DNA of 64,000 nucleotides from Paenibacillus antarcticus (GTDB lineage Bacteria > Bacillota > Bacilli > Paenibacillales > Paenibacillaceae): the NCBI RefSeq assembly GCF_001637225.1, contig NZ_LVJI01000015.1, positions 124,001-188,000 of the forward strand, given 5' to 3'. Of this stretch, positions 1-6,575 are shown one piece after another. The first letter of the stretch is position 1; the number at the start of each line of letters is the position of its first letter. A program made the position numbers and the translations under genes. The notes below the pieces were generated by a model. The model was not told the DNA's origin and ran no database searches. It saw only the letters and a program-made list of their open reading frames with translations.

Positions 1-842
1 TCTTCAGTTGACGCAATCGAAGGGATAAAACCTGGTAACACTTTTACTTCATCAGGGTTACGCCCAAATTTTACTGCGCTCTGACGCACCATTTCTCGGT
101 AAGCTTTAGCCGAGGGAATATCGTAAGGACTAGCATACACGCCGGAAGCGTAAAGACCTGCAAGCTCTAGTCCCTCCTGCCCCCCACCTGCTTGGAAAAT
201 GACCGGCTGTCCCTGTTCAGATGGAGGAATCGGTAATGGACCATGAGAAGACAAGTATTTCCCACCTAAATTAATGGGTTTAATCTTATTCATATTAGCG
301 TAAATACCCTTTTCCACGTCTAGTGTCATTGCGCCTTCTTCCCAACTGCCCCATAATGCTTGAACCAGCTGAATAAACTCGTGCGCCCTCTCGTATCTTT
401 CCGTACGGCTCGCAACTTGACTACCAAAGTTTGCCGCAGCTGCTTGATTTGAAGTAGTTACTGCGTTCCATCCTGCACGGCCATGACTTATGACATCTAA
501 TGCTTTAAACTGCCGGGCTACGTTATAAGGATCATTAAATGTAGTGGACAAGGTTGCCACGAGTCCAATTCGCTCTGTCTCTCTTGCGATTACTGTTAAT
601 GCCAACATAGGATCCATGGGGCTTTGGGGTGGTCGATTAGTTAAGTCAACACCCAGTGCCGGTGTATCTGCCATAAATAACATTTGGATCTTTCCTCGTT
701 CAGCAGTTTGTGCTAGTTTCACGTAGCTATCCATATTCGTATAAGCCGTCGGATCACCACCTGGCATTCTCCATGCACCCGAATCTATCCCAAACCCTGC
801 ACCTAACTGCATGGCTATTTGCATGTTTGTTCTGTTTCTCAT
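1..842 (-). CDS. LLM-class flavin-dependent monooxygenase, NtaA/DmoA/SnaA type (3' end beyond window)
   Basis: The reading frame is open from an ATG at 842 to the window edge, giving about 280 N-terminal residues of a protein usually near 440 residues long. A GGAG lies nine bases upstream of the ATG. The translation starts MRNRTNMQIAMQLGAG and contains AERGKIQMLFMADTP, a TFNDPYNVARQF stretch and HGRAGWNAVTTS, which are typical of the FMNH2-dependent two-component monooxygenases that attack sulfonates, nitrilotriacetate or dimethyl sulfide. Such enzymes need a separate flavin reductase, which is not seen here. The substrate cannot be inferred from sequence. The gene is transcribed away from the SOS-type operon to its right. 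Confidence 0.85.
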   Translation of the reverse strand, partial: MRNRTNMQIAMQLGAGFGIDSGAWRMPGGDPTAYTNMDSYVKLAQTAERGKIQMLFMADTPALGVDLTNRPPQSPMDPMLALTVIARETERIGLVATLSTTFNDPYNVARQFKALDVISHGRAGWNAVTTSNQAAAANFGSQVASRTERYERAHEFIQLVQALWGSWEEGAMTLDVEKGIYANMNKIKPINLGGKYLSSHGPLPIPPSEQGQPVIFQAGGGQEGLELAGLYASGVYASPYDIPSAKAYREMVRQSAVKFGRNPDEVKVLPGFIPSIASTE

Positions 843-1080
843 TAGCTATGTCTCCAATCTACTATTGTTTTAGAACCAACAGTATCTATTGAGCTATTTA
901 ATTGTACGCAATCAAATTATGCGCTAACTATATCAAGTTCTCTAAGAAAAATCAAAGCCGATTTATTCCAATTCTAATGACGGTATATCCGATTCTGTAA
1001 TTCGTATGCATTTGCGAATCGGTGGAGACAGAGCTATCCTATCTATCCTTCAAACGATGGACATCTTCCAAAAAATACAC
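843..1080. other. Divergent intergenic region with an inverted repeat
   Basis: No gene is seen between the monooxygenase start and the polymerase operon promoter. A 7-bp inverted repeat, CCGATTC at 989-995 and GAATCGG at 1016-1022, with a 20-base spacer, lies upstream of the monooxygenase. It has no U-tract on either strand, so it is not a terminator. It could be an operator, but nothing else supports that. Confidence 0.4.
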
Positions 1081-1111
1081 TTGCATAACGAACGTCCGTT
1101 CGGTGTATAAT
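1081..1111 (+). promoter_or_regulatory. Promoter with embedded LexA-type (SOS) operator
   Basis: A perfect CGAAC-N4-GTTCG palindrome at 1089-1102 matches the Gram-positive LexA/DinR box (CGAAC-N4-GTTCG/C). It sits between a TTGCAT -35-like hexamer (1081-1086) and a TATAAT -10 (1106-1111), spacing 19. Binding there would block RNA polymerase. The first gene starts 43 bases downstream of the -10 and the operon encodes a Y-family polymerase, a classic SOS target. I saw no other copy in the intergenic regions of the window. Confidence 0.8.
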
Positions 1112-1153
1112 AAAACAAGAATATATGTTCCCATTATAATGGTGGTGTGAAAT

Positions 1154-1522
1154 ATGAGTATTAATCCAAGTATAGAAACAGCAGAGGATATTCAAATCAT
1201 TAAGGACTACACCCTGCTCCCTATATTGTTAGATATGTTAGCACGGGATATGGATCATTTAACGATCTACAAAGATAAAATCATATACCATTATGTTATT
1301 TGTCAGCTGAGAGATGTTGAACAATCCATATATCCCATATTACAAAGCCTCAGGAACAGAATGAAGCAACGACATATTACTATTTTGAATACAGAAATGA
1401 ATACACTCGGCATTGAGGTTGAATATAAAGTTCGTGGTTATATTCATCATTTCAATATGTTACGCGGTCTAATAAAGGCAGAATTATTCACTATGCTTAT
1501 GAGCTTACGTGGGGGCGATTAA
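1154..1522 (+). CDS. Small helical protein, first gene of SOS-type polymerase operon
   Basis: This is a 122-residue protein of unknown function. ATG at 1154 is preceded by GGTGGTG. It is predominantly helical with no signal peptide or membrane segment. Residues from about 17 to the end resemble the C-terminal two thirds of the third gene of the operon: DYTLLPILLDMLARDM here against EYILLPVALHIVEKKI there, and EYKVRGYIHHFNMLRGLIKAE here against RYICRGVENQFTMTKDYMRAE (in part) there. The gene ends at 1522, one base before the polymerase ATG at 1524, so the two are probably translationally coupled. The shared operon and LexA-type operator suggest a role in translesion synthesis or its control, which is inference. 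I do not recognise the family. Confidence 0.75.
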   Translation: MSINPSIETAEDIQIIKDYTLLPILLDMLARDMDHLTIYKDKIIYHYVICQLRDVEQSIYPILQSLRNRMKQRHITILNTEMNTLGIEVEYKVRGYIHHFNMLRGLIKAELFTMLMSLRGGD

Positions 1523-1523
1523 T

Positions 1524-2792
1524 ATGCGCGAGCAACGTGAACGGGTTATTTTTCTGGCGGATTGCCAAAGTTTCTACGCTAGTGTGGAGAAAGTAGAGCA
1601 TCCTCAATACAAGGATAGACCTGTTGCTGTAGCTGGTGATCCCGCGCGTCGCTCAGGTATTATTCTAGCCGCCTGTCCTATAGCCAAGAGTTATGGAGTC
1701 ACTACAGCAGAACGATTAGGTGAAGCACTGAACAAATGCCCTGATCTGGTCATCATGCGTCCCAGAATGCAACATTATATCGATGTTTCGCTTATGATCA
1801 CACAAATTTACAAGGAGTATACCGACCTCGTAGAGATATTTTCCATAGATGAGCAATTCCTTGATGTCTCCGGAAGTCTACGTATGTTCGGAGATCCTAC
1901 AACGATGGCCCAATCCATACAACAGAAAGTTCTTAAACAGACAGGCGTGAATGTACGGGTAGGTATTAGCTCCAATAAGATGCTTTCCAAGATCGCAACT
2001 GACATTTGGGCAAAAAAGAACGAAAGTGGCATATTCACCTTACCTAAATCAGACATCGAAACACTATTATGGCCACAACCCGTAAACAAAATGTTCGGCG
2101 TAGGATCTCGCATGACCTCACACTTCTTACGTCTAGGGATGCACACCATTGGTGATATTGCGAGAACGCCCTTGCCACGTTTGAAAGAACAATTTCGAGC
2201 GCGCTTCGGGAAACAAAGTAACATTCAAGCGGAGGTCATGTGGAGAACAGCTAACGGCTTAGATGACTCCCCTGTGACACCAGGTACTTTTAATACAGCA
2301 CCAAAGTCCGTCGGTCATATGATCACATTGCATAAAGACTATATTGAAATGGATCACGTGAATACGATACTTCTAGAGCTCACAGAAGAGGTCTGCCGCG
2401 ACTGTCGTCGCAAAGGTTATATGGGTTCCGTCATTTCAGTAAGTTGCATGTGTAGCCCTTACGAAGATCCTACAGGTTTCTCTCGACAGATGAAGATGCT
2501 CGATCCAACCAATAACACGAACGTCGTCTTTGAAGCCGCCAAAACACTCTTTTATCGTTACTGGGATACCCTTCCTGTGCGTCGAATTGGCCTAACACTT
2601 AGTAACTTTGCATCTGATCAGGAATATCAATTGACTTTATTTGAAGATCAGATCAAATTACGGTCTTTAGATAAAGTCACAGATAAGATAAAAGATCGAT
2701 ACGGCAGTGCGGCTATTATAAGAGCATCTTCACTAACTTCTTCGGGCCAGGCATTAGAAAGATCACAAAAAATCGGAGGTCATTATAAATGA
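1524..2792 (+). CDS. Y-family (UvrX/DinB-like) DNA polymerase
   Basis: This is a 422-residue translesion DNA polymerase. The first catalytic aspartate is D13 in LADCQSFYASVE, with the FY steric gate next to it. The second acidic motif is SIDEQFLDVSG with D109 and E110. A little-finger domain follows. Near the C-terminus, QLTLF (369-373) matches the beta-clamp binding consensus. Length and motifs are closest to the UvrX/YqjW branch of Firmicutes Y-family enzymes. I chose ATG 1524 because GGGGG at 1510-1515 then serves as its ribosome site; a GTG at 1509 lies inside that site. The operator upstream suggests DNA-damage induction. The gene overlaps the next by ATGA. Confidence 0.93.
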   Translation: MREQRERVIFLADCQSFYASVEKVEHPQYKDRPVAVAGDPARRSGIILAACPIAKSYGVTTAERLGEALNKCPDLVIMRPRMQHYIDVSLMITQIYKEYTDLVEIFSIDEQFLDVSGSLRMFGDPTTMAQSIQQKVLKQTGVNVRVGISSNKMLSKIATDIWAKKNESGIFTLPKSDIETLLWPQPVNKMFGVGSRMTSHFLRLGMHTIGDIARTPLPRLKEQFRARFGKQSNIQAEVMWRTANGLDDSPVTPGTFNTAPKSVGHMITLHKDYIEMDHVNTILLELTEEVCRDCRRKGYMGSVISVSCMCSPYEDPTGFSRQMKMLDPTNNTNVVFEAAKTLFYRYWDTLPVRRIGLTLSNFASDQEYQLTLFEDQIKLRSLDKVTDKIKDRYGSAAIIRASSLTSSGQALERSQKIGGHYK

Positions 2793-3289
2793 GTAAAAAA
2801 CTAGAGGGCAATGGATTGTGGGAATCCAGTCGTATGATGCTACCTCAACACAAAGAACAATCGTTAGCCTTGTCTATTCACAATGACACCTCTTCTAAGC
2901 CTCAAGAACCTCTAACAAGAAAGGAAATGGACATGATGCGCGAATACATCCTTCTTCCTGTCGCACTCCACATTGTTGAGAAAAAGATCCTCGAAGTAGA
3001 GATGTCACCTCAGATGCTTAAGTTACTCTACTCCACAGCCGCCAAAGTGCTTGCTAACCACATACGAGAGGATATGCAGAAATCCAAAAAGGTTCTTTTC
3101 GAAAGAAATATCCGCGTATTTGAAGACATCAAGAATGATTCCGAACTCACCTATCGCTATATTTGTCGGGGAGTTGAGAATCAATTTACGATGACTAAAG
3201 ATTATATGCGAGCTGAGGTCAGCGTGAGGATTGGAAGATATGTGAGAAAACTTGCGATAGATATGAAAGAGACGGGCATAGATAGATGA
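2789..3289 (+). CDS. YolD-motif protein fused to a domain like the operon's first protein
   Basis: This 166-residue protein starts at the ATGA overlap with the polymerase gene. Residues 1-22 read MSKKLEGNGLWESSRMMLPQ, close to the YolD-like N-terminal signature (W..SRMMLPEH) found beside Y-family polymerases in Firmicutes and on plasmids. YolD has been compared with UmuD-type polymerase helpers. From about residue 45 the protein switches to an alpha-helical region resembling the 122-residue protein encoded first in the operon (EYILLP, a C.RG-type segment, then an AEV.VRIGR-type helix). It therefore appears to be a two-part protein: a YolD motif plus a duplicated helper domain. The function is inferred from context only. 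Confidence 0.75.
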   Translation: MSKKLEGNGLWESSRMMLPQHKEQSLALSIHNDTSSKPQEPLTRKEMDMMREYILLPVALHIVEKKILEVEMSPQMLKLLYSTAAKVLANHIREDMQKSKKVLFERNIRVFEDIKNDSELTYRYICRGVENQFTMTKDYMRAEVSVRIGRYVRKLAIDMKETGIDR

Positions 3290-3307
3290 GTTTAGTAACG
3301 TTACATC

Positions 3308-4398
3308 TTAGAGTGGGTGGATCTTTTTAATCTCCATATAAAACTTGTAATGACCCTCATCATGCTCCAACCAAATTCGTCCGCCATGCAGTTCGACAAT
3401 ATGTTTAGCAATCGAAAGTCCTAGTCCTGAACCAGTCGGTGTATTGTACTCGTATCGGAATGGCTCCGTCTTATAGAAACGCTCAAATAATTGATGCTCT
3501 TGTTCAAGAGAGATCGGTTTACCCACATTTTCAATGGATAAAATGACCTGCTCTTCCTGTACATGAGCGGTAAGATGAACCTTGATTTCCCCAGGACGAA
3601 TAGAGAATTTCAGGGCATTCATTAATAGGTTATCAATCGCTCTGACCATTTTTTCAATATCCATGTGAACGAGTAAGGGCATAGGAGAGATATCTTGTAA
3701 AATGGTGATCTGCTGCTCATTGGCAACGGGTTCGAATTCGGAAATGATTTGCTTCACTAAATTATGGTAGTCGACTTCCTGAAAAGATAATCGGATATCA
3801 CCATCAGTCAGCCTTGTGTATTCAAATAAGTCATCAATCAGTTTCTTTAGCTGTTGCGTTTTGTTATAGGCATTATTAATAAAGCGTGCTCGCTCGGCTT
3901 CATTCTGACATTTAGGTGTCTTTAGTAAATCTAGATAGCCGATAATACTAGTCAATGGTGTTCGTAAATCATGAGAAACGTAGGTGATGAGCTCCATTTT
4001 CGATTGTTCAATTTGGCGTTCTTTTTCCAATTGCTGCTGTAATTGTTCAGCCATATGATTGATATTGTGTGCAACACTTCCCAACTCATCCTGCCTAGAC
4101 AAAGGAATACGATATTCCAGATCCCCTCCTGCGATCGACTGCAATCCGTCCGTGATGACCCGGAAGTATCGGAGGATAGGGATGGTTAGCAGAACAGAAA
4201 AAAGAAGAAAATGAACAATACCAAATAAAACACAAATGATGATATTTGAAAATAAATATCGGGGAAAAATCGGAGCAAAATTTCAGTAATGATAATGTTG
4301 GTAATCGTGGCGAGGAAAAGGCTAAGTATATATGCCCAGAGCATTTGAACACGAATGCTTCGTTTGCCATTCAATACAGACCAAATTTTATTTATCAA
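3308..4398 (-). pseudogene. VanS-like sensor histidine kinase, frameshifted
   Basis: Two reading frames together make one sensor kinase. The N-terminal frame (TTG start near 4398, overlapping the regulator's stop codon) encodes two membrane segments, WAYILSLFLATITNIIITEI and one starting ISSFVFYLVLFI. It then hits TGC TAA after a run of six T on the coding strand (4198-4203). Reading one base back gives SVLLTIPILRYFRVITDGLQ, which joins the long frame with a HAMP region, H-box (SHDLRTPLTSIIGYL), N-box (DNLLMNALKFS) and G-box (GSGLGLSIAKH). One missing T (seven to six) explains it. Without correction the product is two fragments. The intact family member would sense a cell-envelope signal and phosphorylate the adjacent regulator. 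Confidence 0.8.
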
Positions 4399-5085
4399 TC
4401 TTATATCCCACTCCCCAAACGGTCTTAATATACTGAGGATCTCGCGGTTTGATTTCAATTTTCTCATGGATATTCCGAATATGTACCATCACAGTGTTTT
4501 CGGAGTAAAAAGCCGTTTGGTCCTTCCAGACCTTTTGATAAATATTATCAATATTGAATACTTGCCCACGATATGTGGCTAACAAGACTAGAATGGAAAA
4601 TTCAATCGGAGTTAAAGATACCTCTGGCCATGGACAGTAATCGTATGCTGGTTCTTATTAATAATAAGATCATCAATAACAATTTCAGATGAGTCTGAGA
4701 TATCGCTTGAGGTAATAAATTGCTGCCTTCTTAACTGAGCTTTCACCCTAGCGATTAACTCTAGTGGATTAAACGGTTTGGTTACATAATCATCCGCCCC
4801 TGTCGATAGCCCTGTGATTTTGTCCAGAGGTTCTTCTTTAGCTGAAAGCATAATAATCGGGATATCAGATTCCTCTCTGATCCGCAGACAGGCATTAATT
4901 CCATCCAAATTCGGCATCATCACATCCAGAATGATCAAATGGATCTTCTCATGTTGCAGGATCTCCAGAGCCTGCACACCGTCTTCAGCTTCCACAACGA
5001 GATAACCTTCATTACGTAAATATATATGAAGGACATCCCGAATTTCAGGATCATCATCCACAACTAAGATGTTCATTCGTATCAT
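4388..5085 (-). pseudogene. VanR/OmpR-family response regulator, frameshifted
   Basis: The receiver domain is complete: ATG at 5085 behind GGAGG, MNILVVDDD, phospho-acceptor in LDVMMPNLDG, and TKPFNPLEL. After VHGQ the frame runs into RYL and a stop at about 4612. Reading one base back continues as EVSLTPIEFSILVLLATYRG and then the remaining winged-helix DNA-binding domain ending WGVGYKIDK at 4388. The simplest cause is loss of one G (CAGGAG to CAGAG) near 4625. As it stands the product would be a receiver without a DNA-binding domain. The site is not an obvious slippery heptamer. The coding frame also extends upstream of 5085, but the ribosome site supports this start. Confidence 0.82.
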
Positions 5086-5310
5086 AGGCAGTATCCTCCA
5101 CGTATTTTTTATAGCAGATAGCATGAGTTTAACGATCACAACGATAATAATGACTAGGGTACGGAGCAACAGCATCCTGATGCTATATTCATAAATTAGA
5201 GGACCCACTTCTTGTACATGATCTCCTAAATAACGTCCCTCTATGAAAAATAACAATGTCCATACCAATCCTATCGCGCAGGAAATCTAGACACACCGTC
5301 GATAGCTCAT
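5086..5310 (-). pseudogene. Possible decayed small membrane protein
   Basis: A frame starting ATG at 5310 (weak AGG upstream) has a TAG at codon 8 (5287-5289). After it the frame is open and hydrophobic: SCAIGLVWTLLFFIEG and later RTLVIIIVVIVKLMLSAI, two likely membrane segments. The frame runs without a stop into the response-regulator gene. I do not recognise a family. The stop codon and loss of its own end fit a broken gene, but a chance hydrophobic frame cannot be excluded. Confidence 0.3.
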
Positions 5311-5321
5311 GTTACCTAACC

Positions 5322-5462
5322 CTATGAGAGATAAGGAATGACATGTCTCACGATGGGGAAAAGCAACTGATACAAAGAGCTAAACTCGCTATTTTTCACA
5401 TATAACGTAATAAGCATGATAATAATAAAGGGCTACCATAACAACGCTTTATATTCAGCCAT
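5322..5462 (-). pseudogene. Possible decayed small membrane protein downstream of methyltransferase
   Basis: ATG at 5462 lies one base after the methyltransferase stop, so it is placed as the next gene of that transcript. The frame reads MAEYKALLW, then TAG (5433-5435), then PFIIIMLITLYVKNSEF and on to HVIPYLS with a stop at 5322. The hydrophobic segment looks like a membrane helix. Family unknown. It could be a nonsense-mutated gene or chance. Confidence 0.3.
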
Positions 5463-5463
5463 T

Positions 5464-6057
5464 TCACCTTTCATCCGCTGAGGTTTCTTTCTGACAGACA
5501 TAAATAAATGCTGGTGGAACGTTCATAGGTACAAACAGAATCTCCTTTATTTCAAAGTTATCGCTTAGCTGTTGTTTCATCTGTAACGAATATTGAAACG
5601 CAACAAAGAGCCCACCAGGATTAAGTGATAATCGAATTTGTTCGATTAAGCGGTCTCTCAAGGGCTTGGGGAAGTTATAAAAAGGTAGTCCACTTATAAC
5701 ACATTCAAGTTGAACGAGATCTTCTTGTTCCAAGACAGATTGAAGTTCACATCCATCCGTATAACATGTGAATTTGGGGAATTCATGTTGCAATTTCTTT
5801 TGCAAATAGGGATCTTTTTCAAAAAGAACAACTTTAGCACCTTCACGGACGGCTGCTTGGATATATTTCGTGATTGCCCCTGTACCCGCACCTAGTTCAG
5901 CAACGGCATGTACTTGGTCCCACGGGACAGCATCAATCATTTTTCGGGCTAAATATCTGGAGCTCGGAGTTACACTGCCGATTTGTCCTGGCGAATGTAT
6001 AAACCGGGAAATGAATAAAATTTTTTCTTGAACTTTCGATTGTATATTTAATAACAT
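5464..6057 (-). CDS. Class I SAM-dependent methyltransferase, PmtA-like
   Basis: This is a 197-residue protein with a Rossmann methyltransferase fold. Motif I is AELGAGTGAITKYI near residue 53. An acidic residue (VVLFEKDPYL) would bind the SAM ribose, and ISGLPFYNFP takes the place of the catalytic loop seen in rRNA dimethyladenosine transferases. The N-terminal RFIHSPGQIGSVTPSS is characteristic of the phospholipid N-methyltransferase (PmtA/rRNA-dimethylase-like) group. The substrate may be phosphatidylethanolamine, but this cannot be settled by reading. ATG 6057 lies nine bases after GGGAGG. A second ATG five bases closer is out of frame. A putative small broken membrane gene follows immediately. 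Confidence 0.75.
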   Translation of the reverse strand: MLLNIQSKVQEKILFISRFIHSPGQIGSVTPSSRYLARKMIDAVPWDQVHAVAELGAGTGAITKYIQAAVREGAKVVLFEKDPYLQKKLQHEFPKFTCYTDGCELQSVLEQEDLVQLECVISGLPFYNFPKPLRDRLIEQIRLSLNPGGLFVAFQYSLQMKQQLSDNFEIKEILFVPMNVPPAFIYVCQKETSADER

Positions 6058-6171
6058 ATCATGTTGCCTCCCTTATTGAACACTTCTTATGCTATCTAAT
6101 ACATCTGCAGATAAAGTGAGGGAGATTCTGAATTTATTCTGAAGATTTGCTTGGCCTAGGGGTTATTCACA

Positions 6172-6206
6172 CACAAAATAACCCCCGGGGCATCCCCCCG
6201 AGGGCT
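6172..6206 (-). terminator. Intrinsic terminator after spoVIF
   Basis: On the minus strand CCCTCGGGG and CCCCGGGGG pair around a five-base loop and are followed by TTATTTT. It ends the spoVIF transcript. Confidence 0.85.
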
Positions 6207-6224
6207 CTACATTCTAAGTATGAA

Positions 6225-6512
6225 CTACCGAAACATACCCCATAGCTTAATCAGATGAAAGGTATTATTAGGATCAATACGCTGGCTTAAGACAAAACGG
6301 ACAATTTGTTCTTCTTCAGCAGATGTAAACTTCTCGTTCAATACACTTCCTATGGACTTTACTAATCGCTGTACCTTAGGACCATTTTGTAAATCCTGTT
6401 TAGTAATGCCATCCAGGAGCCCTTTGACACGCTCTTTCAATGCTGGATTCTTCATCTTAAGCTTAATCCGCTCTACTAACTGCGGGCTGATTCCATACTG
6501 CTGATAACCCAA
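6225..6512 (-). CDS. spoVIF: Stage VI sporulation protein F-like
   Basis: This is a 95-residue soluble protein beginning MGYQQYGISPQLVERIKLKM and containing NPALKERVKGLLDGITK, which I associate with the SpoVIF (YjcC) family. In B. subtilis this sigma-K-dependent protein is needed for late coat assembly and spore resistance. The start is probably TTG at 6512, nine bases after GGGAGG; no suitable ATG lies nearby. It is transcribed after recG with a gap of about 60 bases and ends at a strong terminator. The family assignment rests on motif memory, not a search. Confidence 0.75.
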   Translation of the reverse strand: MGYQQYGISPQLVERIKLKMKNPALKERVKGLLDGITKQDLQNGPKVQRLVKSIGSVLNEKFTSAEEEQIVRFVLSQRIDPNNTFHLIKLWGMFR

Positions 6513-6575
6513 AGATAGGCACCTCCCGTCAATTCAACCTTTCCCAGTATATGACGACAGGGTTGTCCAATGTGC

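Noticed and set aside
1808..2224. 138-codon minus-strand open frame
   Set aside because: It is antisense to the polymerase gene and resembles no protein.
3290..3307. GTAACGTTAC palindrome between convergent genes
   Set aside because: It is only ten bases in an 18-base gap; nothing supports a function.
4198..4203. Programmed frameshift producing a full-length kinase
   Set aside because: Slippage in the right direction is possible on T6, but the neighbouring regulator has a frameshift at a non-slippery site, so decay is simpler. It is not excluded.
4612..5268. 218-codon single gene reading membrane protein plus receiver domain
   Set aside because: GGAGG and ATG at 5085 mark the true regulator start; the fusion is an accident of the upstream frame being open.
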